Shown in pieces: positions 52,210-62,500 of a DNA stretch of 64,000 bases. The stretch's first letter is position 1; each line of letters opens with the position of its first letter. Both the position numbers and the translations under genes were made by a program. The notes under the pieces are model-generated. The model was given only the letters and a program-made list of their open reading frames with translations, searched no databases and had not been told where the DNA came from. This DNA is from an uncultured Clostridia bacterium. GTDB lineage: Bacteria > Bacillota > Clostridia > Oscillospirales > Ruminococcaceae. The DNA lies in the NCBI GenBank assembly GCA_947630555.1, contig CANRIA010000003.1:1-64000 (forward strand), written 5' to 3'.

Positions 52210-53361
52210 ATGTATGATTTTGATAAAGTGACCGACCGCAGCGGCACATATTCGCTGAAATGGGACATAGAAAAAGGCGAACTGCCCATGTGGGTGGCGG
52301 ATATGGACTTTCAGACCGCGCCCGAGATAACTGATGAGATAGTAAAGCGCGCACAGCACGGCGTTTTCGGCTACACGGTAATTCCCGATGAATGGTATGA
52401 TGCATATGCTTCATGGTGGCAAACGCGCCACAATTTTAAGATAAACAAACAGCGGCTTATATTCAGCACGGGCATTGTGCCTATAATTTCAAGCTGCGTG
52501 AGAAAGCTTACCGCCACCGCCGAAAATGTTGTCATACTCACGCCGGTGTACAACATATTTTTTAACTGCATCGTCAACAATGGCAGAAATGTTTTGCAGT
52601 GCCCTCTGAGGTATGAAAACGGCAGTTACAGCATTGATTTTGCCGCTTTGGAAAAATGCCTTTCAGATACTCAGACCACGCTGATGATATTCTGTAATCC
52701 TCAAAATCCGACGGGGCGCATATGGAGCAGGGAAGAGCTTGCGAAAGTCGGCGCGCTTGCCCACAAACACGGCGTCACTGTTATTGCGGACGAGATACAC
52801 TGCGACATTACTGACCCCGACTGCGACTATGTGCCGTATGCCTCTGTATCTGAAATTTGTGAGCAAAACTGCGTTGTGTGCCTTTCGCCGACCAAGGCTT
52901 TTAATATTGCAGGGCTGCAAACTGCTGCTGCGTATGTGCCAAATGAACATCTTTACAACAAGGTAAAGCGCGCGCTTAACACCGATGAAGTCGCCGAGCC
53001 AAACGCATTTGCAGTGCAGGCAGCTGTGGCAGCGTTCAGCAAGGGCGGCAGGTGGCTTGATGAACTGCGCGGATATATCTTTCAAAACAAACAGCTGGTC
53101 TCAAAGTTTCTTGAAAAGGAGCTTAGGCAGACAAAGCTTGTGCAGTCGCAGGCAACATATCTTCTCTGGCTGGATATTTCAAAAATCAGCGATAATTCTG
53201 CCACTTTTGCAGATGAAGTACGCCGCAGAACAGGGCTGTATCTTTCAAACGGCGCGCAGTACGGCAAGGGCGGCGAAAGCTTTTTGCGAATGAACATTGC
53301 CTGCCCGAGGGCATTTGTACAAGACGGTCTTGAAAGGCTGAAAAGGGCGGTTCAAGGTTAG
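52210..53361 (+). CDS. patB: MalY/PatB-type PLP enzyme (cystathionine beta-lyase-like)
   Basis: A 383-residue fold-type I PLP enzyme. The MalY/PatB signature is clear: MWVADMDFQTAPEI (about 27-40), FGYTVIPDEWYDAYASWW, LIFSTGIVPIIS, FCNPQNPTGRIW, DEIHCDI, and the PLP Lys in LSPTKAFNIAGLQ. Such enzymes cleave cystathionine or cysteine C-S bonds and sometimes act as aminotransferases. AGGAGATG lies just before the ATG at 52210. It is monocistronic. Substrate preference is not readable; in gut bacteria these enzymes can release H2S from cysteine conjugates. Confidence 0.92.
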   Translation: MYDFDKVTDRSGTYSLKWDIEKGELPMWVADMDFQTAPEITDEIVKRAQHGVFGYTVIPDEWYDAYASWWQTRHNFKINKQRLIFSTGIVPIISSCVRKLTATAENVVILTPVYNIFFNCIVNNGRNVLQCPLRYENGSYSIDFAALEKCLSDTQTTLMIFCNPQNPTGRIWSREELAKVGALAHKHGVTVIADEIHCDITDPDCDYVPYASVSEICEQNCVVCLSPTKAFNIAGLQTAAAYVPNEHLYNKVKRALNTDEVAEPNAFAVQAAVAAFSKGGRWLDELRGYIFQNKQLVSKFLEKELRQTKLVQSQATYLLWLDISKISDNSATFADEVRRRTGLYLSNGAQYGKGGESFLRMNIACPRAFVQDGLERLKRAVQG

Positions 53362-53387
53362 GTTTTATACAATTTTATAGAAATTTT

Positions 53388-53432
53388 AATGCACGTATTT
53401 TTATTTGTTTTATACAAGAAAATTCGTGCATT
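53388..53432 (+). terminator. Inverted repeat after the patB-like gene (weak terminator)
   Basis: AATGCACG (53388-53395) and CGTGCATT (53425-53432) are inverted, with AT-rich arms between and a short ATTGTTTAT tail. Weak evidence for termination. Confidence 0.4.
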
Positions 53433-53486
53433 ATTGTTTATGCTGCCAAAGATTGTGATAGTGCGGTGAAAGTTTGGTGAAATGTG

Positions 53487-53515
53487 TTGCAGCGTTTTGT
53501 GAAAACCGTTATACT
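53487..53515 (+). promoter_or_regulatory. Promoter of the FtsX-type permease
   Basis: TTGCAG (53487-53492), 17-bp spacer, TATACT (53510-53515). Confidence 0.6.
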
Positions 53516-53545
53516 TTTAAGCAGTAAATTTTTGCGAGGGATATT

Positions 53546-56020
53546 ATGCTTAAAATAGTGTACAAAAATTTGGTCGGGCAGTTTAAAAAACAGCGGCTTT
53601 TGTCGCTGCTTTTGGTGCTGAACATTGTGGTCTCATGCCTTGTTATATGCTTTTCATATGGGCTTTATCAAAACTATAATGTTTTCATATCCAAAGGCGA
53701 GCAAGAGCAGATAAACACTCTTGATATTCTTATAAGCGACGAAAACACGCACGTTTTGCAGGGTATAGGGTTTCCCACCGCAAGCGGTATTACCCCCGAA
53801 AAGATCATCGAACTTTTGCATTCTATGCCTGCAAGCTGTGAAGAAGATTTGCAGTATATTCAGTTAGGTTTTCTTACGCCGTCACCGTTTTTTGCAGGAT
53901 CTTCGGAGGACGGGAGCGCAGGCTTTTCAGATGATACGATAATGTACTCTGACGAAGCAGAGGCATCATATGGCATAGTAGGGTATTCTTGCAGTATAAA
54001 AGGCGGTCAGATAGTTGATGCTCAGGGTATGTTTACCGAGCAGGAAATGAGCGGCAAAGAAAAGCTCGTTTGTGTTACCGATGCTTTGTTTGATACCAAG
54101 AAATCTTCAAGCATTACATATTTAAAATATGATTACACTATACAGATGAAAACACTGCCGTCAGATGCGGATTCTATAATTTTCGGCGGTGAAAAATACA
54201 CTATAAAGAAAGTCATTGATACCGGCGGCAAGAGCCATATGTTATATATTCCGCTGACCGCCGCCCCGAAAGGCTCTGAAATTCTTTTAGACAGCACAGG
54301 CGAGCATGAATACCGTTGTTTTACTTTTCGTTTCAATAACAGCATCACCAAAGAGCAGTATAACGATATAGCCGCTGCCGTCAGAAGCGTTTTTGGCGAC
54401 CTTGTATATTTGCAGCCCATTGAATTTACAGCCGCGACCGAGATATATTTCTACAAAACGATAATGCTCATATCGGTGATAATAGCCGTGCTGGCAGCAA
54501 TAAATATGGCAATACTTTATCGCTACATACTTGAAAAACGCTCTGCGCAGCTGGCGATATTCAGAATATGCGGCTGCTCAAAAGGCAAGGCGATAGCTTC
54601 TTACCTGCTGGAATGCCTTATTATAAATGCGCCGTTATTTGCACTTACGCAGCTTTTATATCACAAACTTATAATGCCACATCTTTCGGGGCTTTTCACG
54701 AACATGGCAGGCGCTTACAGCTTTAAACTTTACGCCGCAGTTTTTGGTATATACATAGCCGCCTCAACGCTTGTTATGCTTATAATGATAATACACACGG
54801 TAAATTCACACAGCCTTGTGGATATGAAAAAGTCTGCAAAGTCTGCAAACAAATTTGGCATAATGAGGGTGTTTGAAGTAGTTCAGCTTGCGGCGGTAAT
54901 AACGATGCTGACTTTGATAGTATCAGCGGTAATTTCAAGGTATGCGATGTTTGAGCCTTTTGAAAAATACATTGACAGAAAAGGCTATATGATAATTTTC
55001 AGCGATATGGCAACATATCCCGAAGAACTTACAGAAATAACGGGCGGAACCACATGTATCACAAATCAGTTCAGCACTACATATGACGGTGATACGGCTC
55101 TTGACGGCATATCATATTCAGATGAATTTATAGAGGCTTACTCACCGCGGATAAAAGAGGGGATATGGCTTGACGACACCGACGAAACATACGAAAAAGA
55201 CGGCTATATTCCTGCGGTGGTGACTTCGTGCGGCGGAAGATACTCAGTCGGTGACGTTTTTGAGAGCGATATAATAATGAGCTTTGATAAAAACGGCGCG
55301 CCCGACAAGGTGGTTACTGCTAAATACAAAATAATCGGCGTTACCGAGGATAATGCTTTAATTGCTTCTTACATTGTGAATAACTATGTTCCGCACTCTT
55401 ACAATGATATATACGCCGTGTTTAACGATGAGTACGAAACCGGTGACCTTTTGCTTACGAGAATTTCAGACACTTACGCCTGCTATGGGCATGACGGTGC
55501 GCTTTATGGTGCGCAGTTTGTGTTCTGCGATGACCTGACCGATGAAGAATATGCAAAACTTGGCGAAAAACTAAGCCGCGCAAAGGGCAGCTATGCCCCT
55601 CTTTCAGAGGTTTACAGCAACAGTATGCAGTACATTTACGAGCAGATGTACACACTTTTCCCGATAGCGGTCTGCATTTTCATACTGACGATAATTTCAA
55701 CGGTATCGATCAGCGCAATATACACCAAACGCCAGCTGCGAAACTATGCTATATTCTACATCTGCGGTGCAAGGTGGCGAACCTGTGCACTTCGCAGTCT
55801 GAAAAACTCTGCAATTACCTGCGGCATAGCAAGCATACTGGCGGCGGTGGTGCTGATAATAGGCAAGCTAACACTGCTGAAAGAAACAGTAATATCTTTC
55901 GGTATATGGCATTTGGCTGTATGCGCAGGAGTGATAATTCTTTATCTCGCGCTTTCAATGATAATGCCGCTGGCTGTAATAGGATCAAACTCGCCCAAAG
56001 AGGTACTGAAAGAAGAATAA
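53546..56020 (+). CDS. Large FtsX/MacB-type ABC permease, without an ATPase neighbour
   Basis: An 824-residue membrane protein. A first helix (about 18-40) is followed by a large extracytoplasmic region (about 45-300), then three helices (about 308-420), a fifth helix (about 445-465), a second outer domain (about 470-695), and three final helices (about 700-820). The two halves each contain an FtsX-like core (NIVVSCLVICFSYG; ISTVSISAIYTKRQLRNYAIFYICGA). This layout is typical of MacB/BceB-like or lipoprotein-release permeases. No ABC ATPase gene is adjacent, so it must borrow one or work as an orphan. GCGAGGG precedes the ATG. Confidence 0.85.
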   Translation: MLKIVYKNLVGQFKKQRLLSLLLVLNIVVSCLVICFSYGLYQNYNVFISKGEQEQINTLDILISDENTHVLQGIGFPTASGITPEKIIELLHSMPASCEEDLQYIQLGFLTPSPFFAGSSEDGSAGFSDDTIMYSDEAEASYGIVGYSCSIKGGQIVDAQGMFTEQEMSGKEKLVCVTDALFDTKKSSSITYLKYDYTIQMKTLPSDADSIIFGGEKYTIKKVIDTGGKSHMLYIPLTAAPKGSEILLDSTGEHEYRCFTFRFNNSITKEQYNDIAAAVRSVFGDLVYLQPIEFTAATEIYFYKTIMLISVIIAVLAAINMAILYRYILEKRSAQLAIFRICGCSKGKAIASYLLECLIINAPLFALTQLLYHKLIMPHLSGLFTNMAGAYSFKLYAAVFGIYIAASTLVMLIMIIHTVNSHSLVDMKKSAKSANKFGIMRVFEVVQLAAVITMLTLIVSAVISRYAMFEPFEKYIDRKGYMIIFSDMATYPEELTEITGGTTCITNQFSTTYDGDTALDGISYSDEFIEAYSPRIKEGIWLDDTDETYEKDGYIPAVVTSCGGRYSVGDVFESDIIMSFDKNGAPDKVVTAKYKIIGVTEDNALIASYIVNNYVPHSYNDIYAVFNDEYETGDLLLTRISDTYACYGHDGALYGAQFVFCDDLTDEEYAKLGEKLSRAKGSYAPLSEVYSNSMQYIYEQMYTLFPIAVCIFILTIISTVSISAIYTKRQLRNYAIFYICGARWRTCALRSLKNSAITCGIASILAAVVLIIGKLTLLKETVISFGIWHLAVCAGVIILYLALSMIMPLAVIGSNSPKEVLKEE

Positions 56021-56024
56021 AAAA

Positions 56025-56066
56025 ATATTGCCGCCTCGCACAAAACGGGGCGGCATTGTGTTTTTA
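56025..56066. terminator. Bidirectional terminator
   Basis: TGCCGCC/GGCGGCA stem (56029-56035 and 56049-56055) with T-runs on both sides (TGTGTTTTT, and AAAAAATA read in reverse). Confidence 0.75.
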
Positions 56067-59000
56067 TTCGCTGAAAAGCTCTTTTAAAAGCTTCATCATC
56101 TTTGCAATATCAATAGGCTTTGCTAAGTGACCGTTCATACCCATTTCAAGGGCTTTTTTCCTGTCCTCTTCAAAGGCGTTTGCGGTCATTGCAATTATAG
56201 GAATGTTTGCAACAGCTGGGTCTTCAGCGCCGCGTATAACTTTTGTGGCTTGATAGCCGTCCATTATCGGCATCTGTATATCCATAAGAACAAGGTCGTA
56301 ATGTCCTGCGGCATTTTTAAGCACCATGTCGCACGCTATCTGACCGTTTTCAGCGGTCTCAACTTTAAATCCTGCATCACCCAAAAGCTCAACTGCTATC
56401 TCGCGGTTAAGGTCATTATCCTCGGCAAGAAGTATGCATTTGCCTGTGAATCGGTCATCGCGCTTGACTGTGTTGCTAGTTTCTTTGTTCTTGTCTGTAT
56501 GACCGAGGCAGCTTTCCAGTTTGCGGTGCAGATCGGAGGCGAACAGCGGCTTGCTTATAAAGCCCGTAACGCCTGCCTCGCGTGCTTCTGCCTCAATGTC
56601 AGACCAGTCATACGCCGACATGAGTATTATAGGCATTGAATCGCCGACCGTTCTGCGAATGTTGCGCACTGTTTCAACGCCGTTCATTTCAGGCATCGAC
56701 CAGTCAACTATGTATACCGCAAACGGGTCTGCAAGTTCAACTGCCTCCGATGCGCGCACTATAGCCTCACGTCCCGAAAGTGTCCATTCAGCCCTCATGC
56801 CTATCTGACGAAGCATTTTTGAAACGCTCTGGCAGCTTACCATGTCGTCGTCAACAACAAGGCTGCGCACGCCGCTGAGTTCGATTATCGGCGCAATATC
56901 TTTATGCTGTGCCGTAAACCGCAGCTGCAACGAGACCGTAAACTGCGAGCCCTTGTCGGGAACGCTGCTGACGCTTATAGTGCCGCCCATCATGTCAACA
57001 ATATTTTTAGTTATCGCCATACCAAGACCTGTACCTTGTATGCCGCTTACGGTAGAATTTCGCTCCCTCGTGAACGGGTCAAACACAGTTTCTATAAATT
57101 CGGGGCTCATGCCTATGCCGGTGTCGCTTACGCAAAATTCATATATGCCGCTGCCGGGGGTGTCGCACGGCTTTTGTGTTACGCGTATGGCAACACTGCC
57201 GCCCATCGGCGTGAATTTTATAGCGTTTGAAGTAAGATTGAGCAGCACTTGATTCAGCCTAAGCCTGTCGCAGAAAACTTCCTCGTCCGTTACGTCTACC
57301 GTGTCAATGAACATCTCCAGCCCTTTGGCGTGAATATCAGACTGAATAATGTTGCGAAGACCCTGTAAAATGTCGGCAAGATTTTCGGGGCGTTCTTCAA
57401 TGGTAACTTTGCCCGATTCTATGCGGCTCATGTCAAGAACATCATTTATAAGGCTGAGCAGGTGATTCGATGCCTGCGCTATTTTTGCAAGATAGTCGCG
57501 CGCACGTTCTTCGTTGTCAAGGTGCGCAGTGGTAAGCGCTGTGTAGCCAATTATAGCGTTCATAGGCGTGCGTATGTCGTGTGACATATTGTTAAGAAAC
57601 GTAGTTTTAGCGCGGTTTGCGGCATCTGCGGCTTTCAAAGCGTTGGAGAGCTCCTGCGCGTTTTCTTCAAGCTGCAAGGTCTTGGCCTCAAGTTCGCCCG
57701 TTGCAAGCGCGATCCTCTTTTTAAGACGTTTCTGGTTATGTGAACGCACCACGAGCATGGCTATCGTAAACACCAGCAGCAGTATCATTATCGTGCCGAC
57801 AATGCCGTAAATAGGGTTGTTGTAAAGGAAAGATGTAAGCCCTATCTTGGTGTCGATGCTGTTGTCTATCTCGCGCGACTGAATAGATTCAAGCTGCGCC
57901 TCGGTAAAGCAGTCAGCACCCTTGTCCAGCAGAGAAAGCAGATATCTGCCGCCCTCTACATCGTTGCCTACAGCGAAGGATAGGGAAGTATCACCGAAAA
58001 CTACCGAAAGCAAGCGCTTTTTGGTATCTTCACGAACATAGTGGTTCGCGGTGTAAGAATAAAGTATAGTCGCATCGGCTCGTTTGTCAAGCACCGCCTG
58101 AACGCACTCTTCGGTGGTTGCGCAGCGTATTATCTGATCTTCTGTATACTGCTCTTTTACAAGGTCGTTGAGCGCATCGGCTCTTTCAAGAAGTGCCACA
58201 CGCTCGGGTTCGCCCTTGAAGCCTTGCAGAGTAAGCCTTGCAAAATTTGTATGGAAGTATGGCACTGTTATTTTGTAGCCTTCCTGCTCGGCAAGATAGT
58301 AATCACCTGCAAAATCAAGCACTATGTCGGCAGATTCTTCGGCACGAAGCTTGTAATATTCATTTCTGTCCAAAACGGGTATGTACTCATATTTTAAATC
58401 AAGCCGCTTTGCAACGTCGCTGAATATCTCGGGCAGAATACCTTTCGCTTCGCCCTTGTCAAAATAGCAGTAGGGCACGCGGTCGGGGTTTATCAGTACT
58501 TTCAGAGTCTTTCCCGAAGCGTGAAGATCTTCAAGAAATTTGCGCTCGCCCGCGTTCATGATTATAGAGCCCGAGTGGTCGGTAGAGTAGTACGTCTCGT
58601 GCAGCGTATCGCGCCAGTTGGGGTCGTGCAGATCCATTTCATCAATAGCCGCGTTTATCCTGTCCATAAGGTCGGTGCGGTCTTTGCGAGTGCATATGTA
58701 AAACGGGCTGGCATCTATAGATTCCAGTATCCACTCATTGTCCAAAAGCCGCAGACTTCCCGAAACTGCTGCATCTATCTTTTCATCTTGCAGCGCAGCC
58801 GAAAGCGCCTCCTGCGTATCAAAATATACAGGCTCAAAATCAAAGCCTTTTTCCTTTGCAAAGTTTTCAAACGTCGTATTTTTGGAGTTGTCTTTCAGCA
58901 TACCTATTTCTATGCCGTCGTATGTTGAATAGTCGCCTGCAACAACGTTTGTATTGCCGATTTTTACAGTAAGTATAGTAGAATTTACGCCGATATTTTG

Positions 59001-59336
59001 CTTTGAGAACAAAAATTCTTCCTCGCGCTCGGGCGTTTTAGATACAGAAGTTACTATATCAACCTCGCCGCTGCGAAGCATATCGAGCGAATCGGCATAA
59101 GAACCCTCGTAACCTATGTATTCATACGACCAGCCTGCGTGAATAGAAAGCCTTTGCAGAAATTCATAGCCGTAGCCGCTGCGGTGACCGTCCTCGTCAA
59201 TAACGTGGTAGCCCGAAAAGGCAAAAAAGCCCACTTTCAGCACTTCGTTGTTACTTTCCTCAGCAAAGGCGGCAGGGCACAAAGCCCCCACCATTATAAA
59301 TAGTATAGTCAAGCATATAAGAAACCGTTTCTTCAT
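56064..59336 (-). CDS. Hybrid sensor histidine kinase with two solute-binding domains and two receivers
   Basis: About 1090 residues. A signal peptide (VGALCPAAFA) is followed by two extracytoplasmic SBP_bac_3-type domains (about 35-270 and 278-495), a membrane helix (about 505-527), a coiled linker, HisKA with FLNNMSHDIRTPMN (His about 588), HATPase with NLTSNAIKFTP and GTGLGMAI, a first receiver (Asp about 876 in VDWSMPEMNG) and a second receiver (Asp about 1017 in LMDIQMPIMDG). It senses an amino-acid-like ligand and passes phosphate internally; no output regulator gene is adjacent. ATG 59336 follows GGAGAG; the longer frame to 59375 is less likely. Confidence 0.9.
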   Translation of the reverse strand: MKKRFLICLTILFIMVGALCPAAFAEESNNEVLKVGFFAFSGYHVIDEDGHRSGYGYEFLQRLSIHAGWSYEYIGYEGSYADSLDMLRSGEVDIVTSVSKTPEREEEFLFSKQNIGVNSTILTVKIGNTNVVAGDYSTYDGIEIGMLKDNSKNTTFENFAKEKGFDFEPVYFDTQEALSAALQDEKIDAAVSGSLRLLDNEWILESIDASPFYICTRKDRTDLMDRINAAIDEMDLHDPNWRDTLHETYYSTDHSGSIIMNAGERKFLEDLHASGKTLKVLINPDRVPYCYFDKGEAKGILPEIFSDVAKRLDLKYEYIPVLDRNEYYKLRAEESADIVLDFAGDYYLAEQEGYKITVPYFHTNFARLTLQGFKGEPERVALLERADALNDLVKEQYTEDQIIRCATTEECVQAVLDKRADATILYSYTANHYVREDTKKRLLSVVFGDTSLSFAVGNDVEGGRYLLSLLDKGADCFTEAQLESIQSREIDNSIDTKIGLTSFLYNNPIYGIVGTIMILLLVFTIAMLVVRSHNQKRLKKRIALATGELEAKTLQLEENAQELSNALKAADAANRAKTTFLNNMSHDIRTPMNAIIGYTALTTAHLDNEERARDYLAKIAQASNHLLSLINDVLDMSRIESGKVTIEERPENLADILQGLRNIIQSDIHAKGLEMFIDTVDVTDEEVFCDRLRLNQVLLNLTSNAIKFTPMGGSVAIRVTQKPCDTPGSGIYEFCVSDTGIGMSPEFIETVFDPFTRERNSTVSGIQGTGLGMAITKNIVDMMGGTISVSSVPDKGSQFTVSLQLRFTAQHKDIAPIIELSGVRSLVVDDDMVSCQSVSKMLRQIGMRAEWTLSGREAIVRASEAVELADPFAVYIVDWSMPEMNGVETVRNIRRTVGDSMPIILMSAYDWSDIEAEAREAGVTGFISKPLFASDLHRKLESCLGHTDKNKETSNTVKRDDRFTGKCILLAEDNDLNREIAVELLGDAGFKVETAENGQIACDMVLKNAAGHYDLVLMDIQMPIMDGYQATKVIRGAEDPAVANIPIIAMTANAFEEDRKKALEMGMNGHLAKPIDIAKMMKLLKELFSE

Positions 59337-59389
59337 GTTCAGCTCTCCATTATATATATTTGCCGCAAGGCGCAATTTGCTATAATACT

Positions 59390-59418
59390 ATTATAACCTA
59401 TTTACTTTCATTTTTCAA
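59390..59418 (-). promoter_or_regulatory. Sigma-A promoter of the histidine kinase
   Basis: On the minus strand TTGAAA (59413-59418), 17-bp spacer, TATAAT (59390-59395). Confidence 0.62.
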
Positions 59419-59465
59419 TCATTATGACAAAAAAATTTATAATAATAAAAATTGCTCAAAGGGGG

Positions 59466-59494
59466 TTGCAAAATTCAATTGTTTGTGATATAAT
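59466..59494 (+). promoter_or_regulatory. Sigma-A promoter and leader of the giant adhesin
   Basis: TTGCAA (59466-59471), 17-bp spacer, TATAAT (59489-59494). The leader of about 80 bases contains a small stem GTCGG/CCGAC (59532-59555) whose loop carries AGAGGTCAAAG; a separate GAGGTGATG ribosome site precedes the ATG at 59583. Confidence 0.6.
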
Positions 59495-59582
59495 ATCTGT
59501 GTATATATAAAAATGATAAAAATTTTCAGCGGTCGGTAAAGAGGTCAAAGCCGACAGCATAGTATATATGAGGTGATGTATT

Positions 59583-62500
59583 ATGAAAAAGATAAGGCAG
59601 AGCAAAACGCGCATTTTAGCCGCGCTGATGAGCCTTTGTATGATAATATCGCTTTTTAACGGCATAGACCTGCCAAACTTTTTTCAGAATGAGACCATAG
59701 CCCAAGCCGAAGATGGGGGGGTAGAGCCTGACCCTGATGAGTATAAAGACGAAACACTGGAGCATATGTGGGATAGTGACGGCGACGGCGACCCAAACGA
59801 TGATGCTGATAAAGATTACTGGAATGCAGCAAGACCATATTACACTTGCGCGGCTGATGATGCGAATAAAGCGAAAGCTGGTACATTTGCTCAATTTGGC
59901 GGCGTTTACAAAAGAACTATTTTCCATGTATACGCGTTTGCCGGTGATACTATCTGCATAGGTTCAAGTGTCAAAAATTCGGGTATAGGTAGTGATAATA
60001 AGCTGAAAAATCTTGAAACAGGTGAAACTGAATATCCTGATGCAGGTTCTGTCGATGTTATTATGACCGATCCTTACGGCAAAACCATACCGATAGATAT
60101 AACAGATGGCAAAGGTTTTATAGCAAAACCGGGAAATGAATTTGCAGCCATAAAAATGCAAAGTCAAGATGACGGTACATTCAAGGGTGAATGCACTATC
60201 GGTGCTACGAAATATGAATACACACCATATACATACCCCGTGCAGGAAACAGGCGTTTATACTTTTGAATTTCATTCATATAATATGGTAGGCTGCCCAC
60301 AAGAAGGTGCAAGAAGCGCCGATTGGCCCAAATACACGGCAATCGGGGGACTGATAGCTGCCATAAACCTTACTGTATTTGATGAAAAGGGAGATAAGCA
60401 GACGGGTCGTACCTATGCTGACTTTCTTTCCCTGCAAATGGGTAATACTGGCGGAGGAGTTAAAGATACCTACTATATACTTACAAAAGACAGCTACATC
60501 TATAAGATGCAGTTCAATGGCGTTAGCCCTTATACCTATAATTTCTTTGCCAATAATAAGGGTATTTATGATATAAATTCCAATGCTATAATATATACCT
60601 CCGTAAAGGACTACAAAAACGAGAGTAGTTTTGCACGAATGGGCGCGGCATTCAAATACCCCGGCACTAAGGATACCGACCTGCTGAAAAGTTATTATAT
60701 CTTTCTGGAGTATCCCGACGACCAGCTGGAGGGAATACTGTATGAAAAGGCAGTGCAGCCCGACCCTGCAAAAAATATAAGGTTTGTAGGTGAAATTGAA
60801 CAAGACGGAAAACAAGTCCCGGGTGCATATGTGGGCGTGGGCGGATACTTTGCTTTTGACGTTGAAGAAGCTACAACTGCCACATTAAGGCTTGAATTTA
60901 CGGGTGATAGTTTCAAGGGAAAGGGCTATGCCCCTGTTGAGATTTCAGGCGCGGTAACGCCGCATTCTACGAACTATTTTTACTGGGACGGCAAGGACGG
61001 AAATGGTAAAGTAATTGAAGCCGATACGTATGACATAAATGATTTTGCATTTACCGTAACCGCCAAGGCAGGGGAGATACATTTCCCTATAATAGATATG
61101 GAAAATGCAAAGGGCGGCATTACCTTTACCAGATTGAGCCATATCTATGATAAGGACGGAGAGCGTCTTGATTACGATGATAATATATATGGCTTAACCA
61201 AAAATGTGATATATTATGACGAAACTGCTATATATTATGGCGAACAGGCTGCCTCTACCGGTATATCGGAAGATCAAGTAACACTTGCGCTTGATCAAAC
61301 TAAATCTCCATGGTCAACATATCGTGATGTAAATGATGCGATAATAAAATATTTTGAGGAAAATCCGGGCAAATACTGGACTTATAATAATATGCGTTCA
61401 GGAGGCGGTGAATATGAAGCGCGTATCGAAAGTAATTACTTGGGTGAGACATCTACCACAGTCGGCACTAATACTTCGGTTCGCGTAGGCGACCACAGCC
61501 ATACCACAAATGTTATAAATTATTTCAATACTTCAGGTGATTTGATAACGAAAGATGAGATAACTGCTGATCAGCAAAATATGATCAATTATCTTAACAG
61601 TCAAGCTCACCCTGTCGGTAAATCGGCTAATACCAGCATTTATTATATAAATTATCAAAAAGAAGATAAAGCAAATAATATCAAAACATCTCAAACTGCG
61701 CCGGAAGTAAAAGATGGTTCAGACAAAGGCTACTCGCCGGAAAACGTTGAGGCAGCACAATCTACCACTGACTATGCAATTGCGAACTATTGGACGTTTA
61801 TTCCTGCAAAGCCTGCAAAGACGGAAAGCACAATACCGTCAATTACTATAGCAGATCGTGAAGGTGATTTCTTTAACCTGACAGGTCGTGTGTTCTTTGA
61901 TTCCGAAGTTAATGATGATAAAGTTAAAGTGGGCAGATATGATGATATGTCTACAGCAGGCGAGTACCTGATGAGCGACGTTAAAACCGAACTGTATACA
62001 AAAACAACTGATACAAATTACCAAGAAGGTAAAACGTATGTAAGATATAATTCTGCGGCAAATTCAATAGAGACGGTAAATGCAAGCAATTTTAACAGCG
62101 GCGGCGGTGACATATACGAGCTTGTCACATCTGAAAAGACTATGGGCGACGGTATGTGCCGTTATATGGGTCTGCCATATGATAAAGATACAGGCACTGA
62201 ATATCTTTATGTTGTTACAAAACCTAACTCAAGCTATACGCTGACGAGCGGCGATACTATTGCGAAACCTTTGGGTACTTCACCTAATTATTACGGTTAT
62301 TACGCCGATAAGAGTTATAATAATAGTTACACAGGCACAGAAGTTCAGCATATTAAAGTAGGCGGAACAGGCGGCATTGACCCTACAACATATGGTTATA
62401 GTACAAGTACAAAAAAGCCTGAAGGCAACGTAGATGTATGCGCGGTAGACGTAGGCTATAAATATGAGTTAATGGATAAGTCGCTTGTTGTTCAAAAGAA

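Noticed and set aside
59532-59555. Possible c-di-GMP riboswitch in the leader of the giant adhesin
   Set aside because: Only one short GTCGG/CCGAC stem with an AAAG-containing loop is present; the two-stem GEMM architecture and its conserved core are missing.
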